Below are positions 1 to 6,541 of a stretch of DNA of 15,236 nt, piece after piece; within the stretch, counting starts at the first letter, position 1, and every line of letters begins with the position of its first letter. This stretch comes from an uncultured Clostridium sp. (GTDB lineage: Bacteria; Bacillota; Clostridia; TANB77; CAG-508). The stretch is from NCBI GenBank assembly GCA_946497585.1, contig CAMMLF010000025.1, positions 1 to 15,236 on the forward strand. Reading direction: 5' to 3'. A program made the position numbers and the translations under genes. The notes below the pieces were generated by a model. The model did no database searches, was not told where the DNA came from, and worked only from the letters and a program-made list of their open reading frames with translations.

Positions 1-499
1 TAGCAATAGTTCCAACAACAGGAACTCCAAGAAGTAACGATAGTTTATCTAAATCAACACTGATGCCTTTCTTTTTAGCCTCATCAAGAAGATTAACGCA
101 AACAATTACATTATTAGTCAAATTCATAATCTGAAAAACTAAATTCAAATTTCTTTCAAGTAAAGTAGCATCAACAATAACCACAGTGGCATTGGCTTTG
201 TTGCTATCTATGTAATCTCTGGCAATTTTTTCTTCCTCAGAATCTGCCATAAGAGAATAGGTACCGGGAATGTCCACGAGCAAAAATTTTTGATTATTGT
301 GTATACAAATACCTACTGCATTTTCAACGGTTTTGCCAGTCCAATTACCAGTATGTTGGTTAAGCCCAGTAAGACCATTGAAAATAGTGGATTTGCCTAC
401 ATTAGGATTTCCAGCAATGGCGACAGTGAAATCATAATTAGAAAAATCTTTTAGATTATTAGAAACTTTTTTACCAGTAGATGAATTAGATAAGCCCAT
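1..499 (-). CDS. feoB: FeoB ferrous iron transporter, N-terminal G domain (partial)
   Basis: This is the first 166 codons of the ferrous iron permease FeoB; the rest lies beyond the left edge. The visible part is the cytosolic GTP-binding domain. By translation of the minus strand it holds G1 (GNPNVGKST), the switch I/G2 segment HTGNWTGKTVE, G3 (DIPGTYSL), G4 (NLLDEA) and the start of the G5 region (GVPVVGTIA). In the family this domain gates Fe2+ uptake by the membrane part, which is not visible here. The start is ATG at 497-499, preceded by an AAAGGGTGAT ribosome binding site. An inverted-end repeat lies about 30 bp upstream. feoA is on the same strand further upstream but is separated from it by a gene on the other strand. 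The family assignment is secure; only the 3' part is missing. Confidence 0.95.
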   Translation of the reverse strand, partial: MGLSNSSTGKKVSNNLKDFSNYDFTVAIAGNPNVGKSTIFNGLTGLNQHTGNWTGKTVENAVGICIHNNQKFLLVDIPGTYSLMADSEEEKIARDYIDSNKANATVVIVDATLLERNLNLVFQIMNLTNNVIVCVNLLDEAKKKGISVDLDKLSLLLGVPVVGTIA

Positions 500-529
500 A
501 AAATATCACCCTTTCTTGCTTATGTGATA

Positions 530-683
530 AAAGCTACAATATACATTTTTCCGCATTTACTTCACGGTTTTGCTTGCACAAAAACGCTCGCACGCTCACT
601 TCGACAGTCCTCCTTTTCTAAAAGTTAAAGGATTTCCACTGCCTCAGGTCGCTAAAAGCTCCCAAATATATATTGTAGCTTTT
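530..683. repeat. Dispersed 154-bp element with inverted ends, copy 1
   Basis: The ends are inverted copies: AAAGCTACAATATA at 530-543 and TATATTGTAGCTTT at 670-683 (the match extends one base outward). The interior shares blocks with the element at 6328-6483: CCGCATTTACTTCA near the left end, CTCGCACGCTC in the middle and CGCTAAAAGCTC near the right end. An internal hairpin TTTTG/CAAAA is present. There is no open reading frame, so it looks like a MITE-like or structured non-coding repeat. It lies just upstream of feoB. Confidence 0.75.
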
Positions 684-1011
684 TGTTATATTAGGTTGTT
701 AAAATACTATGTAGAACGGTTGTACTATTAGAACAAAAGCGAACAAAAATATTAAGATAAGAAAAATAAAAAATAATAGGAACGAATTATAATTAAATTC
801 TCAAAAATGGCTAAATATCAAAGAAAATACAAAACTAATACCTTGCAAATACTTATAAATAAACAAATTCAAAACAAAACAAAAAATATTAAAAAATTTT
901 TAAAAAAGTATTGACAAGTAATAAATAAAATAGTAAAATAAAAATCGAACAGAAGTTCAAAAAAACAAACAACCAAACAAACCTAAATTTCTATTCTGAG
1001 GAGGAACTGGT
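684..1011. other. Very AT-rich intergenic region
   Basis: This stretch between copy 1 of the repeat and the YgjP-like gene contains no credible gene. It is rich in A tracts on the plus strand and holds a good promoter at 911-939 near its right end. No clear feoB promoter could be found on the minus strand within it. Confidence 0.5.
911..939 (+). promoter_or_regulatory. Sigma-A type promoter of the YgjP-like gene
   Basis: TTGACA at 911-916, a 17-bp spacer and TAAAAT at 934-939 match the housekeeping promoter consensus closely. The predicted transcript would start near 946 and give a leader of about 65 nt before the ATG at 1012. Confidence 0.7.
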
Positions 1012-1704
1012 ATGAATAAAGTAAAATATGAAAATAAAACAATAGCTTACACAGTAAATAGAGCAAAAATCAAGAATTTTTATATTACAATACAAAATGG
1101 TGAAGTAGTAATAAAAGCTCCACGTTTTGCTACCAGTTCTCAAATTCAGAATGTGGTAGAAGCAAAAAGACAATGGATAATGCAAAAATTACAAGAATAC
1201 CAACAATCACCTACAAAAGTAAAAGAATATGCAGATGGCGAAAAATTTCAAATTCTTGGTGAAGCATACTATCTAAATATATACTATAAAGATATCAATA
1301 TGGCAATGCTAAATGTAGAAAACGGAAAAATAGCAATAATACTTCCATTAAGATATGCAGAAGAAGACAATACAGAACAAATCAAAAAAATGATAGACAA
1401 AATGTATTATATGATAGCAGAAAAAGAAGTAGAAAACTCAATGGAAAAAATGAGAAAATTAGTTGGACTAGCACCAGAAGAATATAGAATAAAGAAAACA
1501 AAATCAATATGGGGTAGCTGTTCATCAAATAAAAAAATAACAATAAATCAAAACTTAATGATGTATAGCAGAAAAGCAATAGATTATGTAGTATTACATG
1601 AAATTTGTCATTTAAAATATATGAATCATTCAAAAAAATTCTGGGCAATGGTTGAAAAATATATGCCAGATTATAAAGATGCAGAAAAAGAATTGAAAAA
1701 ATAA
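1012..1704 (+). CDS. YgjP-like zinc metallopeptidase (DUF45/M48-type)
   Basis: A 230-residue cytosolic protein of the YgjP/DUF45 family. The zinc-binding motif HEICH is at residues 196-200 and is followed by a third histidine, H206, in the pattern HExxHLxxxxH that is characteristic of the family. The conserved WGSCSSNKKITINQ block precedes it. The N-terminal half is beta-rich and lacks a signal peptide or membrane span. Length is normal for the family. The start is ATG at 1012 behind TGAGGAGG. It has its own promoter (911-939) and appears monocistronic; a long hairpin follows at 1783-1821. The family is putatively proteolytic, but I know of no established substrate, so the role is inferred from the motif only. 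It lies between feoB and feoA in opposite orientation. Confidence 0.9.
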   Translation: MNKVKYENKTIAYTVNRAKIKNFYITIQNGEVVIKAPRFATSSQIQNVVEAKRQWIMQKLQEYQQSPTKVKEYADGEKFQILGEAYYLNIYYKDINMAMLNVENGKIAIILPLRYAEEDNTEQIKKMIDKMYYMIAEKEVENSMEKMRKLVGLAPEEYRIKKTKSIWGSCSSNKKITINQNLMMYSRKAIDYVVLHEICHLKYMNHSKKFWAMVEKYMPDYKDAEKELKK

Positions 1705-1782
1705 GTCTATTGAAGAGATAATTATTTGAAACCATGATATTATCAGTAGAAAAAATTATGACTATTGGATGTGGAATGAGAT

Positions 1783-1821
1783 AAAGTTCACGAAGTGAAT
1801 TTAGTACACTTAGTGAACTTT
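1783..1821. terminator. Long hairpin between convergent genes, possible terminator
   Basis: AAAGTTCACGAAGTG (1783-1797) and CACTTAGTGAACTTT (1807-1821) pair over 15 positions with one mismatch around a 9-nt loop. It lies between the ends of the YgjP-like gene (+) and feoA (-), where a bidirectional terminator is expected. The following T tract is short on both strands, so its efficiency is uncertain. Confidence 0.45.
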
Positions 1822-1864
1822 TATATTATCTGATGCAGGGTATTCCAAAATGGAACATACTGAA

Positions 1865-2119
1865 TTATTTTTTTATTTTAAGTTCGTTATTTTCCACTTC
1901 AATAACTATATTATTCGCATCATCATTTCTAATAGCAATAATATTGCCTCTAAACTCATATGCTCTAGGGTCACCAAAAGGACTGGCAAAAATAGGACAA
2001 ATTAAAGTATTTTCTAGTAAACCTAAATCATATAATCTTCTAGTAATTTTATCATCACAGGAAATAGATTTTACAATTCCTTTTTCATTCAATTTTAAAT
2101 TATTTAACGTCGTACACAT
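1865..2119 (-). CDS. feoA: FeoA family ferrous iron transport accessory protein
   Basis: An 84-residue SH3-like protein of the FeoA family. The recognisable core is RRLYDLGLLENT followed by CPIFASPFGDPRAYEFRG and IIAIRNDDANNIVIE, which is the family pattern of a leucine/glycine turn and the SPFGDPRAY block. FeoA is a small cytosolic partner thought to act on the FeoB G domain. The start is ATG at 2117-2119 with AGAGGT upstream; length is typical. In many Firmicutes feoA directly precedes feoB. Here the same order and strand are kept but about 1.4 kb, including a gene on the opposite strand and a repeat, lie between them. No clear promoter was found for it. Confidence 0.9.
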   Translation of the reverse strand: MCTTLNNLKLNEKGIVKSISCDDKITRRLYDLGLLENTLICPIFASPFGDPRAYEFRGNIIAIRNDDANNIVIEVENNELKIKK

Positions 2120-2152
2120 AATATACCTCTATATATTTATTTTATGCAATTA

Positions 2153-2181
2153 TTGACATATAAGTTATTATGAATTAAAAT
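2153..2181 (+). promoter_or_regulatory. Sigma-A type promoter of dut
   Basis: TTGACA at 2153-2158, a 17-bp spacer and TAAAAT at 2176-2181. Transcription would begin near 2188, about 95 nt before the dUTPase start codon, so the inverted repeat at 2202-2239 would lie in the leader. Confidence 0.65.
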
Positions 2182-2201
2182 GTGAATGATAAAAGAAAGA
2201 G

Positions 2202-2239
2202 TTTACATTATATTATTGGAAATCACCGTATAGTGTAAA
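2202..2239 (+). promoter_or_regulatory. Inverted repeat in the dut leader
   Basis: TTTACATTATA (2202-2212) and TATAGTGTAAA (2229-2239) are inverted copies apart from one position that would be a G-U pair in RNA. It could be a leader hairpin or a protein-binding site; nothing in the sequence decides between these. Confidence 0.35.
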
Positions 2240-2282
2240 TAAAAAAATAATGATTGCAAATTTAATAAAAGGAGAAATTAAC

Positions 2283-2747
2283 ATGGAAAAATTAAGAGGA
2301 TTTGAAATAGCAAAAGGATGGGAAGATAAAAATATAAATCTACCAAAAAGGTCAACCAAATATGCAGCAGGTTATGATATGGAAGCTGCAGAAGATACAA
2401 TAATACCAGCTTTTAAACCGGGAGTAAAACCAACATTAATACCAACAGGATTAAAAGCATATATGCAAGACGACGAAATGCTTTGCTTATATAATAGAAG
2501 TTCAAACCCAAAGAAAAAAGGTCTAGTTCTTGCTAATAGTGTAGGTATAGTAGATAAAGATTATTATGGAAATGCAGATAATGATGGACATATAATGTAC
2601 GCTATGTGGAATTTCAAAGATGAAGATGTAAAAATAGAAAAAGGTGAAAGAATAGGACAAGCTATATTCCAAAAATATCTTATAGCAGATAACGATAGTG
2701 CAGATAGCGTAAGAACAGGTGGATTTGGTTCAACTGATAAAAAGTAG
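2283..2747 (+). CDS. dut: Trimeric deoxyuridine triphosphatase (dUTPase)
   Basis: A 154-residue enzyme that hydrolyses dUTP to dUMP and pyrophosphate, keeping uracil out of DNA and supplying dUMP for thymidylate synthesis. All five motifs of the trimeric dUTPase family are present in order: AGYDM (residues 29-33), NRSS (71-74), NSVGIVDKDYYGN (85-97, with the catalytic Asp in GIVD), GERIGQ (121-126) and RTGGFGSTDKK (144-154). The start is ATG at 2283 because AAAAGGAG lies 8 nt upstream; an earlier in-frame ATG at 2250 lacks a binding site. The ARSS/GRSS form of motif 2 is here NRSS, a mild variant. The gene follows its own promoter and is followed by REP-like repeats. Confidence 0.92.
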   Translation: MEKLRGFEIAKGWEDKNINLPKRSTKYAAGYDMEAAEDTIIPAFKPGVKPTLIPTGLKAYMQDDEMLCLYNRSSNPKKKGLVLANSVGIVDKDYYGNADNDGHIMYAMWNFKDEDVKIEKGERIGQAIFQKYLIADNDSADSVRTGGFGSTDKK

Positions 2748-2755
2748 AATACAAA

Positions 2756-2867
2756 TGTCAATAGGGACGCTCCTGTCAATAGGGACGCTCCTGATTGACA
2801 CACCAAGAATGCTCATCAAAAACAATAAAGAACAATCATCTGTCAATAAGGAGCGTCCCTATTGACA
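2756..2867. repeat. REP-like inverted repeat cluster
   Basis: Two 27-bp units, each itself flanked by TGTCAAT and ATTGACA, lie in opposite orientation at 2774-2800 and 2841-2867 and differ at one base; a 40-bp spacer separates them. An extra 19-bp partial copy (core AGGGACGCTCCT) directly precedes the first at 2756-2774, giving an 18-bp tandem period. The arrangement resembles REP doublets (REPIN). As RNA it could form a long hairpin between dut and the amidohydrolase gene and might act as a terminator. Confidence 0.8.
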
Positions 2868-2881
2868 CAAAAGTGGAGGAA

Positions 2882-4645
2882 ATGTTGAAAACTGTTATTT
2901 ATAATGCCAATATAATTACAATGAGTAAAAAGGATGAAATTCAAGCAGAAACCTCAAATACAAATACCAAAATAAATAATAGAAAAATAGAAAAAGTAAA
3001 ATATCATCAAGCAGTTTGTTATGAAAAAGGAATAATACAAAAACTAGGAACAAATGAAGAAATATTAAAATTAAAAGATGAAAATACAAAAGTAATAAAT
3101 ATGGAAGGAAAAACCATCCTTCCTAGTTTTATTGACTCACATAGTCATTTTTCAGCAGTAGCAAATTCTTTTTTACAGGTAGACTTAAATGAGTGCACAT
3201 CTTTCGAAGAAATAAAAAATAAAATTTTAGAATATAAAGCAAAAAATAACATAGCAGACGATGAATGGATTATAGCAAATGGTTATGATAATAATATTTT
3301 AAAAGAGCAGAAACACCCAGATATAACCTTTTTAGACACTTTAAAAATAAACAATCCAATAGTTCTAAAACATAAATCAGAACATATGGGAGTGTTTAAT
3401 AAAAAAGCACTAGAAGCACTAGAAGTTAATGAAACTACGAAATCTCCAGAAGGAGGAAAAATAGAAATTAAAGATGGAAAGCTAACGGGTTATTTAGAAG
3501 AAACTGCATTTGTAAATTATCTAAAAAAAGTGCCTATGCCAAGTATGGACAAATTACTTAGGGCTTATGAAAAGGCACAAGATGAATATTTATCTTATGG
3601 TATAACTACTGTGCAAGAAGGATATATGTCAAAGGAATTATTAAATATTTACAAAGAATTAATTAAACAAAACAAATTGAAGTTAGACGTTGTTGGTTAT
3701 CCTGATTATGATAGCATTAAAGAATATGCTCATACTTTTCCAAGCTCATATAAAAAATACAATAAGCATTTCAAAATTCTAGGAATAAAAATGATACTTG
3801 ATGGGTCGCCACAAGGAAGAACAGCTTGGATGAAAGAACCATACGAGTCAAAAAAGCAGAATATCGTTGAAAATAAAGGAGATTACAAAGGTTATCCTGC
3901 AATGAAATATGATGACATAGTAAGAAATATAAAATTTGCAAAAGAAAATGGTTTGCAAATACTAGCTCATTGCAACGGAGATGCAGCAGCTGAAGAATAT
4001 ATAAAAGCATTGAACGAATGTGAAGAAAATGAGCCAAGCTATCAAAAACAAAAAATTACACAAATTCAAGAATGTATGCAACAAGAAAACATACAAATGC
4101 AAGAATGTGCGCAAAAAGAAAAGAAATTAAACAATAACAATGCGCAAAAAATTAAAGATTTAAGACCAGTTATAATTCACGCACAACTTATTTCAAAAGA
4201 AGATTTACTTAAAGCAAAAGAAATAGAAGCAATACCATCATTTTTTGTGGCTCATGTTTATTACTGGGGAGATGTGCATATAAAAAACTTTGGAATTAAA
4301 AGAGCAAGTAGAATAAGCCCAGTAAAAGAAGCGGTAGATAATAATATAATTTTTACATTACATCAAGATTCACCAATAATAAAGCCTAATATGTTAGAAA
4401 CAATTTGGTGTGCAGTAAAAAGACAAACTAAAAGCGGAAAAATATTAGGCGAAGATGAAAGAATATCTGTGTATGATGCATTAAAAGGCGTTACAATAAA
4501 TGCAGCATATAGTTATTTTGAAGAAACGGAAAAGGGAAGCATTGAAGAGGGGAAAAAGGCACAGTTTGTAATTCTAGATAAAAATCCACTAGAAGTCCCA
4601 ATAGATGAAATATCTAATATAAAAATTGTGAAAACAATCTATTAA
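2882..4645 (+). CDS. YtcJ-like amidohydrolase (amidohydrolase_3 family)
   Basis: A 587-residue metal-dependent hydrolase of the amidohydrolase superfamily. The N-terminal beta strand region leads to the metal motif DSHSHF (H87, H89), then KMILDGSPQGRTA (303-315), LAHCNGDAA (H363), VIIHAQL (H433), FTLHQDSP (D496) and the C-terminal GSIEEGKKAQFVILDKNP composite domain. This order fits YtcJ/amidohydrolase_3 proteins; the substrate cannot be told. Two low-complexity stretches rich in N, K, Q and E interrupt the fold, at about 18-43 and 381-427; the second contains the near-repeat IQECMQQ/MQECAQK. GGAGGA at 2875-2880 fits ATG at 2882 (2-nt gap) or TTG at 2885 (5-nt gap). A longer frame from TTG at 2795 would start inside the REP-like repeat and is unlikely. 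No signal peptide is seen. Confidence 0.85.
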   Translation: MLKTVIYNANIITMSKKDEIQAETSNTNTKINNRKIEKVKYHQAVCYEKGIIQKLGTNEEILKLKDENTKVINMEGKTILPSFIDSHSHFSAVANSFLQVDLNECTSFEEIKNKILEYKAKNNIADDEWIIANGYDNNILKEQKHPDITFLDTLKINNPIVLKHKSEHMGVFNKKALEALEVNETTKSPEGGKIEIKDGKLTGYLEETAFVNYLKKVPMPSMDKLLRAYEKAQDEYLSYGITTVQEGYMSKELLNIYKELIKQNKLKLDVVGYPDYDSIKEYAHTFPSSYKKYNKHFKILGIKMILDGSPQGRTAWMKEPYESKKQNIVENKGDYKGYPAMKYDDIVRNIKFAKENGLQILAHCNGDAAAEEYIKALNECEENEPSYQKQKITQIQECMQQENIQMQECAQKEKKLNNNNAQKIKDLRPVIIHAQLISKEDLLKAKEIEAIPSFFVAHVYYWGDVHIKNFGIKRASRISPVKEAVDNNIIFTLHQDSPIIKPNMLETIWCAVKRQTKSGKILGEDERISVYDALKGVTINAAYSYFEETEKGSIEEGKKAQFVILDKNPLEVPIDEISNIKIVKTIY

Positions 4646-4732
4646 AAATTTTTATATAAAAAAGTTAAAATATAACACATATGAACTAAAAAACAAAAAT
4701 AGGACATTTTTACTTAAAATTCAAAAAATGGT

Positions 4733-4924
4733 ATGACAGAATATACCAACGAGTTTTCGGCACATCCAAAAGCTGATGAAATTATCCGTTTCTTGAAAGA
4801 GTTCCGTAATCTAAAACTTGTTTTGGTAACTCACGGAGAGGAACAAAGCAAGGATACGCTTGCCAGTAGAATTGTAAAGGAGGTCAAGCCTAAAGCAGTA
4901 GGAATTTTTGACATTTTCCTTTAA
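4733..4924 (+). pseudogene. Remnant of a beta-CASP metallo-beta-lactamase fold hydrolase
   Basis: A 63-codon frame matches only the C-terminal end of RNA-processing MBL/beta-CASP proteins: FSAHPKADEIIRFLKEF resembles the FSAHADxxE motif and LVLVTHGEEQSKDTLASRI resembles the following VHGE segment. The N-terminal metallo-beta-lactamase domain and the rest of the CASP domain are missing, and no upstream frame restores them. No ribosome binding site lies before the ATG. Base composition looks clearly richer in G+C than the flanking genes (25 of 60 bases in 4801-4860), which suggests a different origin or an old fragment. Expression as a small protein cannot be excluded. Confidence 0.6.
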
Positions 4925-5046
4925 TTAAAAGAAGTTGAAACCTAATATAATAAAAATCGAATAATTGGCTTGTTTTTTCATTGCCTAATTTTTGGCTAGT
5001 AACAGCAAAGCTTAATATTCATATAATAATATTAGGAGGAGTTTTT

Positions 5047-5493
5047 ATGTTACTAAATATGGCAAGAGCTGAAATAAAAGGTGGAAAAAAATATCCTAGA
5101 ATTAGAGGGATTGTTACTTTTAGACAAACTGGAAAAGGAGTGCTAATAACTGCAAAAATATATAATTTACCAGCAACAATAGGCAAATGCAATAAAAGAA
5201 TATTTGGATTTCACATACACGAAGGAAGTTCATGTACAGGAAATAAAAATGATGAATTTGCAAACACATTAGCGCATTATAACCCGGGAAATTGCAATCA
5301 TCCTAACCACGCAGGTGATTTACCACCTTTGTTTGAAAATAAAGGATATGCATATATGAATGTTTTAACAGATAGATTTACGTTAAAAGAAGTAATAGGT
5401 AAGGCAGTAGTAATTCATAGTATGCCAGATGATTTTACAAGTCAACCATCGGGAAATTCAGGAGAAAAAATAGCTTGTGGAATTATAAAATAG
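5047..5493 (+). CDS. Cu/Zn superoxide dismutase-like protein, no signal peptide
   Basis: A 148-residue SodC-family protein; the family converts superoxide to oxygen and hydrogen peroxide. Copper ligands are visible as GFHIHEGSSC (H56, H58), AHYNP (H77, bridging) and VVIHSMPDDF (H124). Zinc ligands fit H77, H85, H88 and D91 in CNHPNHAGDLP; the loop between the second and third ligand is much shorter than in the classic enzyme. The C-terminal SGNSGEKIACGII block has the active-site Arg position replaced in an otherwise conserved segment, so activity should not be assumed. C63 and C144 match the usual disulfide pair. AGGAGGA at 5034-5040 sets the start at 5047. There is no signal peptide or lipobox, unlike most bacterial SodC proteins. 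No convincing promoter was found. Confidence 0.85.
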   Translation: MLLNMARAEIKGGKKYPRIRGIVTFRQTGKGVLITAKIYNLPATIGKCNKRIFGFHIHEGSSCTGNKNDEFANTLAHYNPGNCNHPNHAGDLPPLFENKGYAYMNVLTDRFTLKEVIGKAVVIHSMPDDFTSQPSGNSGEKIACGIIK

Positions 5494-5560
5494 AGTTTGT
5501 GATTAAAAAAAATAATTCGCATTTAAAGTTTACTTTTGAGCAAAAACTAAAATAAAGCAC

Positions 5561-5589
5561 TTGACATATTATGGTAAAGATGCTAATAT
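5561..5589 (+). promoter_or_regulatory. Strong extended -10 promoter before the small membrane ORF
   Basis: TTGACA at 5561-5566, a 17-bp spacer ending in TGC, and TAATAT at 5584-5589 make a promoter with a consensus -35 and an extended -10. The transcript would begin near 5596 and run about 100 nt before the small ORF at 5695. Confidence 0.7.
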
Positions 5590-5694
5590 GTTAAGTGTTA
5601 TTTATTGCATAGGAAAAATCAAACTTTTTCTATTTAATAAAAATATTGCATACATAATTTAATATCTCTAATATTTTAAAGTAAAGGAAAAACT

Positions 5695-5793
5695 ATGATT
5701 TATTTATATTATTTAATACTATTTATTTCAATATTCTATATAGTAAAAAGAGTTATATCAAAAATTATTGCACATAAAATAAAGCAGATATAG
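5695..5793 (+). CDS. Hypothetical 32-residue single-span membrane peptide
   Basis: The frame encodes a very hydrophobic N-terminal segment (YLYYLILFISIFYIV, residues 3-17) followed by a basic tail (KRVISKIIAHKIKQI). This fits one membrane span with the positive end inside. The ATG at 5695 follows AAAGGA with a short spacer, and a strong promoter lies about 100 nt upstream at 5561-5589. No family is recognised. Small peptides of this shape include type I toxins and small regulatory membrane proteins, but no antisense RNA gene is evident, so neither role can be claimed. It is too short for most gene callers, and chance occurrence in AT-rich DNA is a real alternative. Confidence 0.4.
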   Translation: MIYLYYLILFISIFYIVKRVISKIIAHKIKQI

Positions 5794-5815
5794 ACTGCAA
5801 TAAATGTTTCATTAA

Positions 5816-6295
5816 TTATTTATGATAAGTCTCATTATTATTAATTTTAAAAGCTCTGTATATTTGCTCAAGCAAAAATACTCTAATTAATTGATGAGGA
5901 AAAGTCATTTTTGAAAAACAAATAGACTCTTTGCAGTTTCTTCTAACTTCATCATTAAACCCAAGTGAACCACCAATAACAAAATTAATTGTATTATTAA
6001 TTAGACCAATATCATTTATTTTTTTAGCAAAATCAACAGAACTTAATTCTTTACCTTTTAAATCTAAACAAATATTATATGCATCTTTAGAGAGATGAGA
6101 AATAATATCAGTGCTTTCAGCATTTATAACTTGAGCTTCAAGTGAAGAATTTGCTTTATCTGGTATTTTTTTATCAGGTAATTCTGTAAAACTTAAGTTA
6201 CAATATCTAGAAAGCCTTTTGCTATATTCGCCTATAGCATCTTTTAAATATTGTTCTTTGATTTTTCCTACGCAAATTATATTAATGTGAACCAT
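5816..6295 (-). CDS. rlmH: 23S rRNA (pseudouridine1915-N3)-methyltransferase RlmH
   Basis: A 159-residue SPOUT-class methyltransferase that methylates pseudouridine 1915 in helix 69 of 23S rRNA, acting on assembled 70S ribosomes as a homodimer. The SAM-binding trefoil knot region is clear: FVIGGSLGFNDEV (105-117), SKMTFPHQLIRVFLLEQIYRAFKI (split over 128-151) and the C-terminal ETYHK. Length is standard. The start is ATG at 6293-6295 with AAAAGGAG upstream. A minus-strand promoter at 6508-6536 predicts a leader of about 205 nt that includes the whole second copy of the inverted-end repeat. It converges with the small plus-strand ORF. Confidence 0.96.
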   Translation of the reverse strand: MVHINIICVGKIKEQYLKDAIGEYSKRLSRYCNLSFTELPDKKIPDKANSSLEAQVINAESTDIISHLSKDAYNICLDLKGKELSSVDFAKKINDIGLINNTINFVIGGSLGFNDEVRRNCKESICFSKMTFPHQLIRVFLLEQIYRAFKINNNETYHK

Positions 6296-6327
6296 AACAA
6301 CTCCTTTTATACGTTTTGTATTATTTC

Positions 6328-6483
6328 AAAGCTACAATATAAATTCCTCCGCATTTACTTCAAGGTTTCGCTATTCGCGAAAACTCTCGCACGCTCCGAC
6401 TGCGCTTCTAAGATAAAGACATTTGGCTATTGCTCCTTATCAGCTTCGCTCGCTAAAAGCTCTGGAACATATATTGTAGCTTT
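6328..6483. repeat. Dispersed 156-bp element with inverted ends, copy 2
   Basis: Its ends, AAAGCTACAATATA (6328-6341) and TATATTGTAGCTTT (6470-6483), are the same as those of the copy at 530-683, and internal blocks are shared. An internal hairpin TTTCG/CGAAA replaces the TTTTG/CAAAA of copy 1, a paired change that keeps the base pairing. It lies within the predicted 5' leader of rlmH and has no coding potential. Confidence 0.75.
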
Positions 6484-6507
6484 TTTAAATAAAATTGTAG
6501 CACTTTC

Positions 6508-6536
6508 ATTATAACATAAATAAAAAAATCCTTCAA
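6508..6536 (-). promoter_or_regulatory. Promoter of rlmH
   Basis: On the minus strand TTGAAG, a 17-bp spacer ending in TGT and TATAAT form an extended -10 promoter (-10 at 6508-6513, -35 at 6531-6536). Transcription would begin near 6501. It is back to back with the ylxM promoter, the two -35 boxes being 5 bp apart. Confidence 0.65.
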
Positions 6537-6541
6537 ACTAC

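Larger units (their letters stand above)
5494..5815. other. Intergenic region with promoter and small ORF
   Basis: Between the superoxide dismutase gene and rlmH this 322-bp stretch holds a strong plus-strand promoter (5561-5589), an AT-rich leader and one 32-codon frame (5695-5793). No clear terminator hairpin was found for either flanking gene. Confidence 0.5.

Noticed and set aside
1833..2156. A 107-codon plus-strand frame covering feoA
   Set aside because: It is antisense to a well-recognised FeoA gene and has no binding site or family resemblance.
2756..2867. A short CRISPR array
   Set aside because: The units are inverted and self-palindromic with unequal spacing, only three copies exist and no cas genes are present.
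2795..2881. A longer N terminus of the amidohydrolase starting at TTG 2795
   Set aside because: It would read through the REP-like repeat, and the good GGAGGA site at 2875-2880 points to a start at 2882 or 2885.
4908..4951. A promoter for the superoxide dismutase gene from TTGACA at 4908 and TATAAT at 4946
   Set aside because: The spacing of 32 bp is far too long for a sigma-A promoter.
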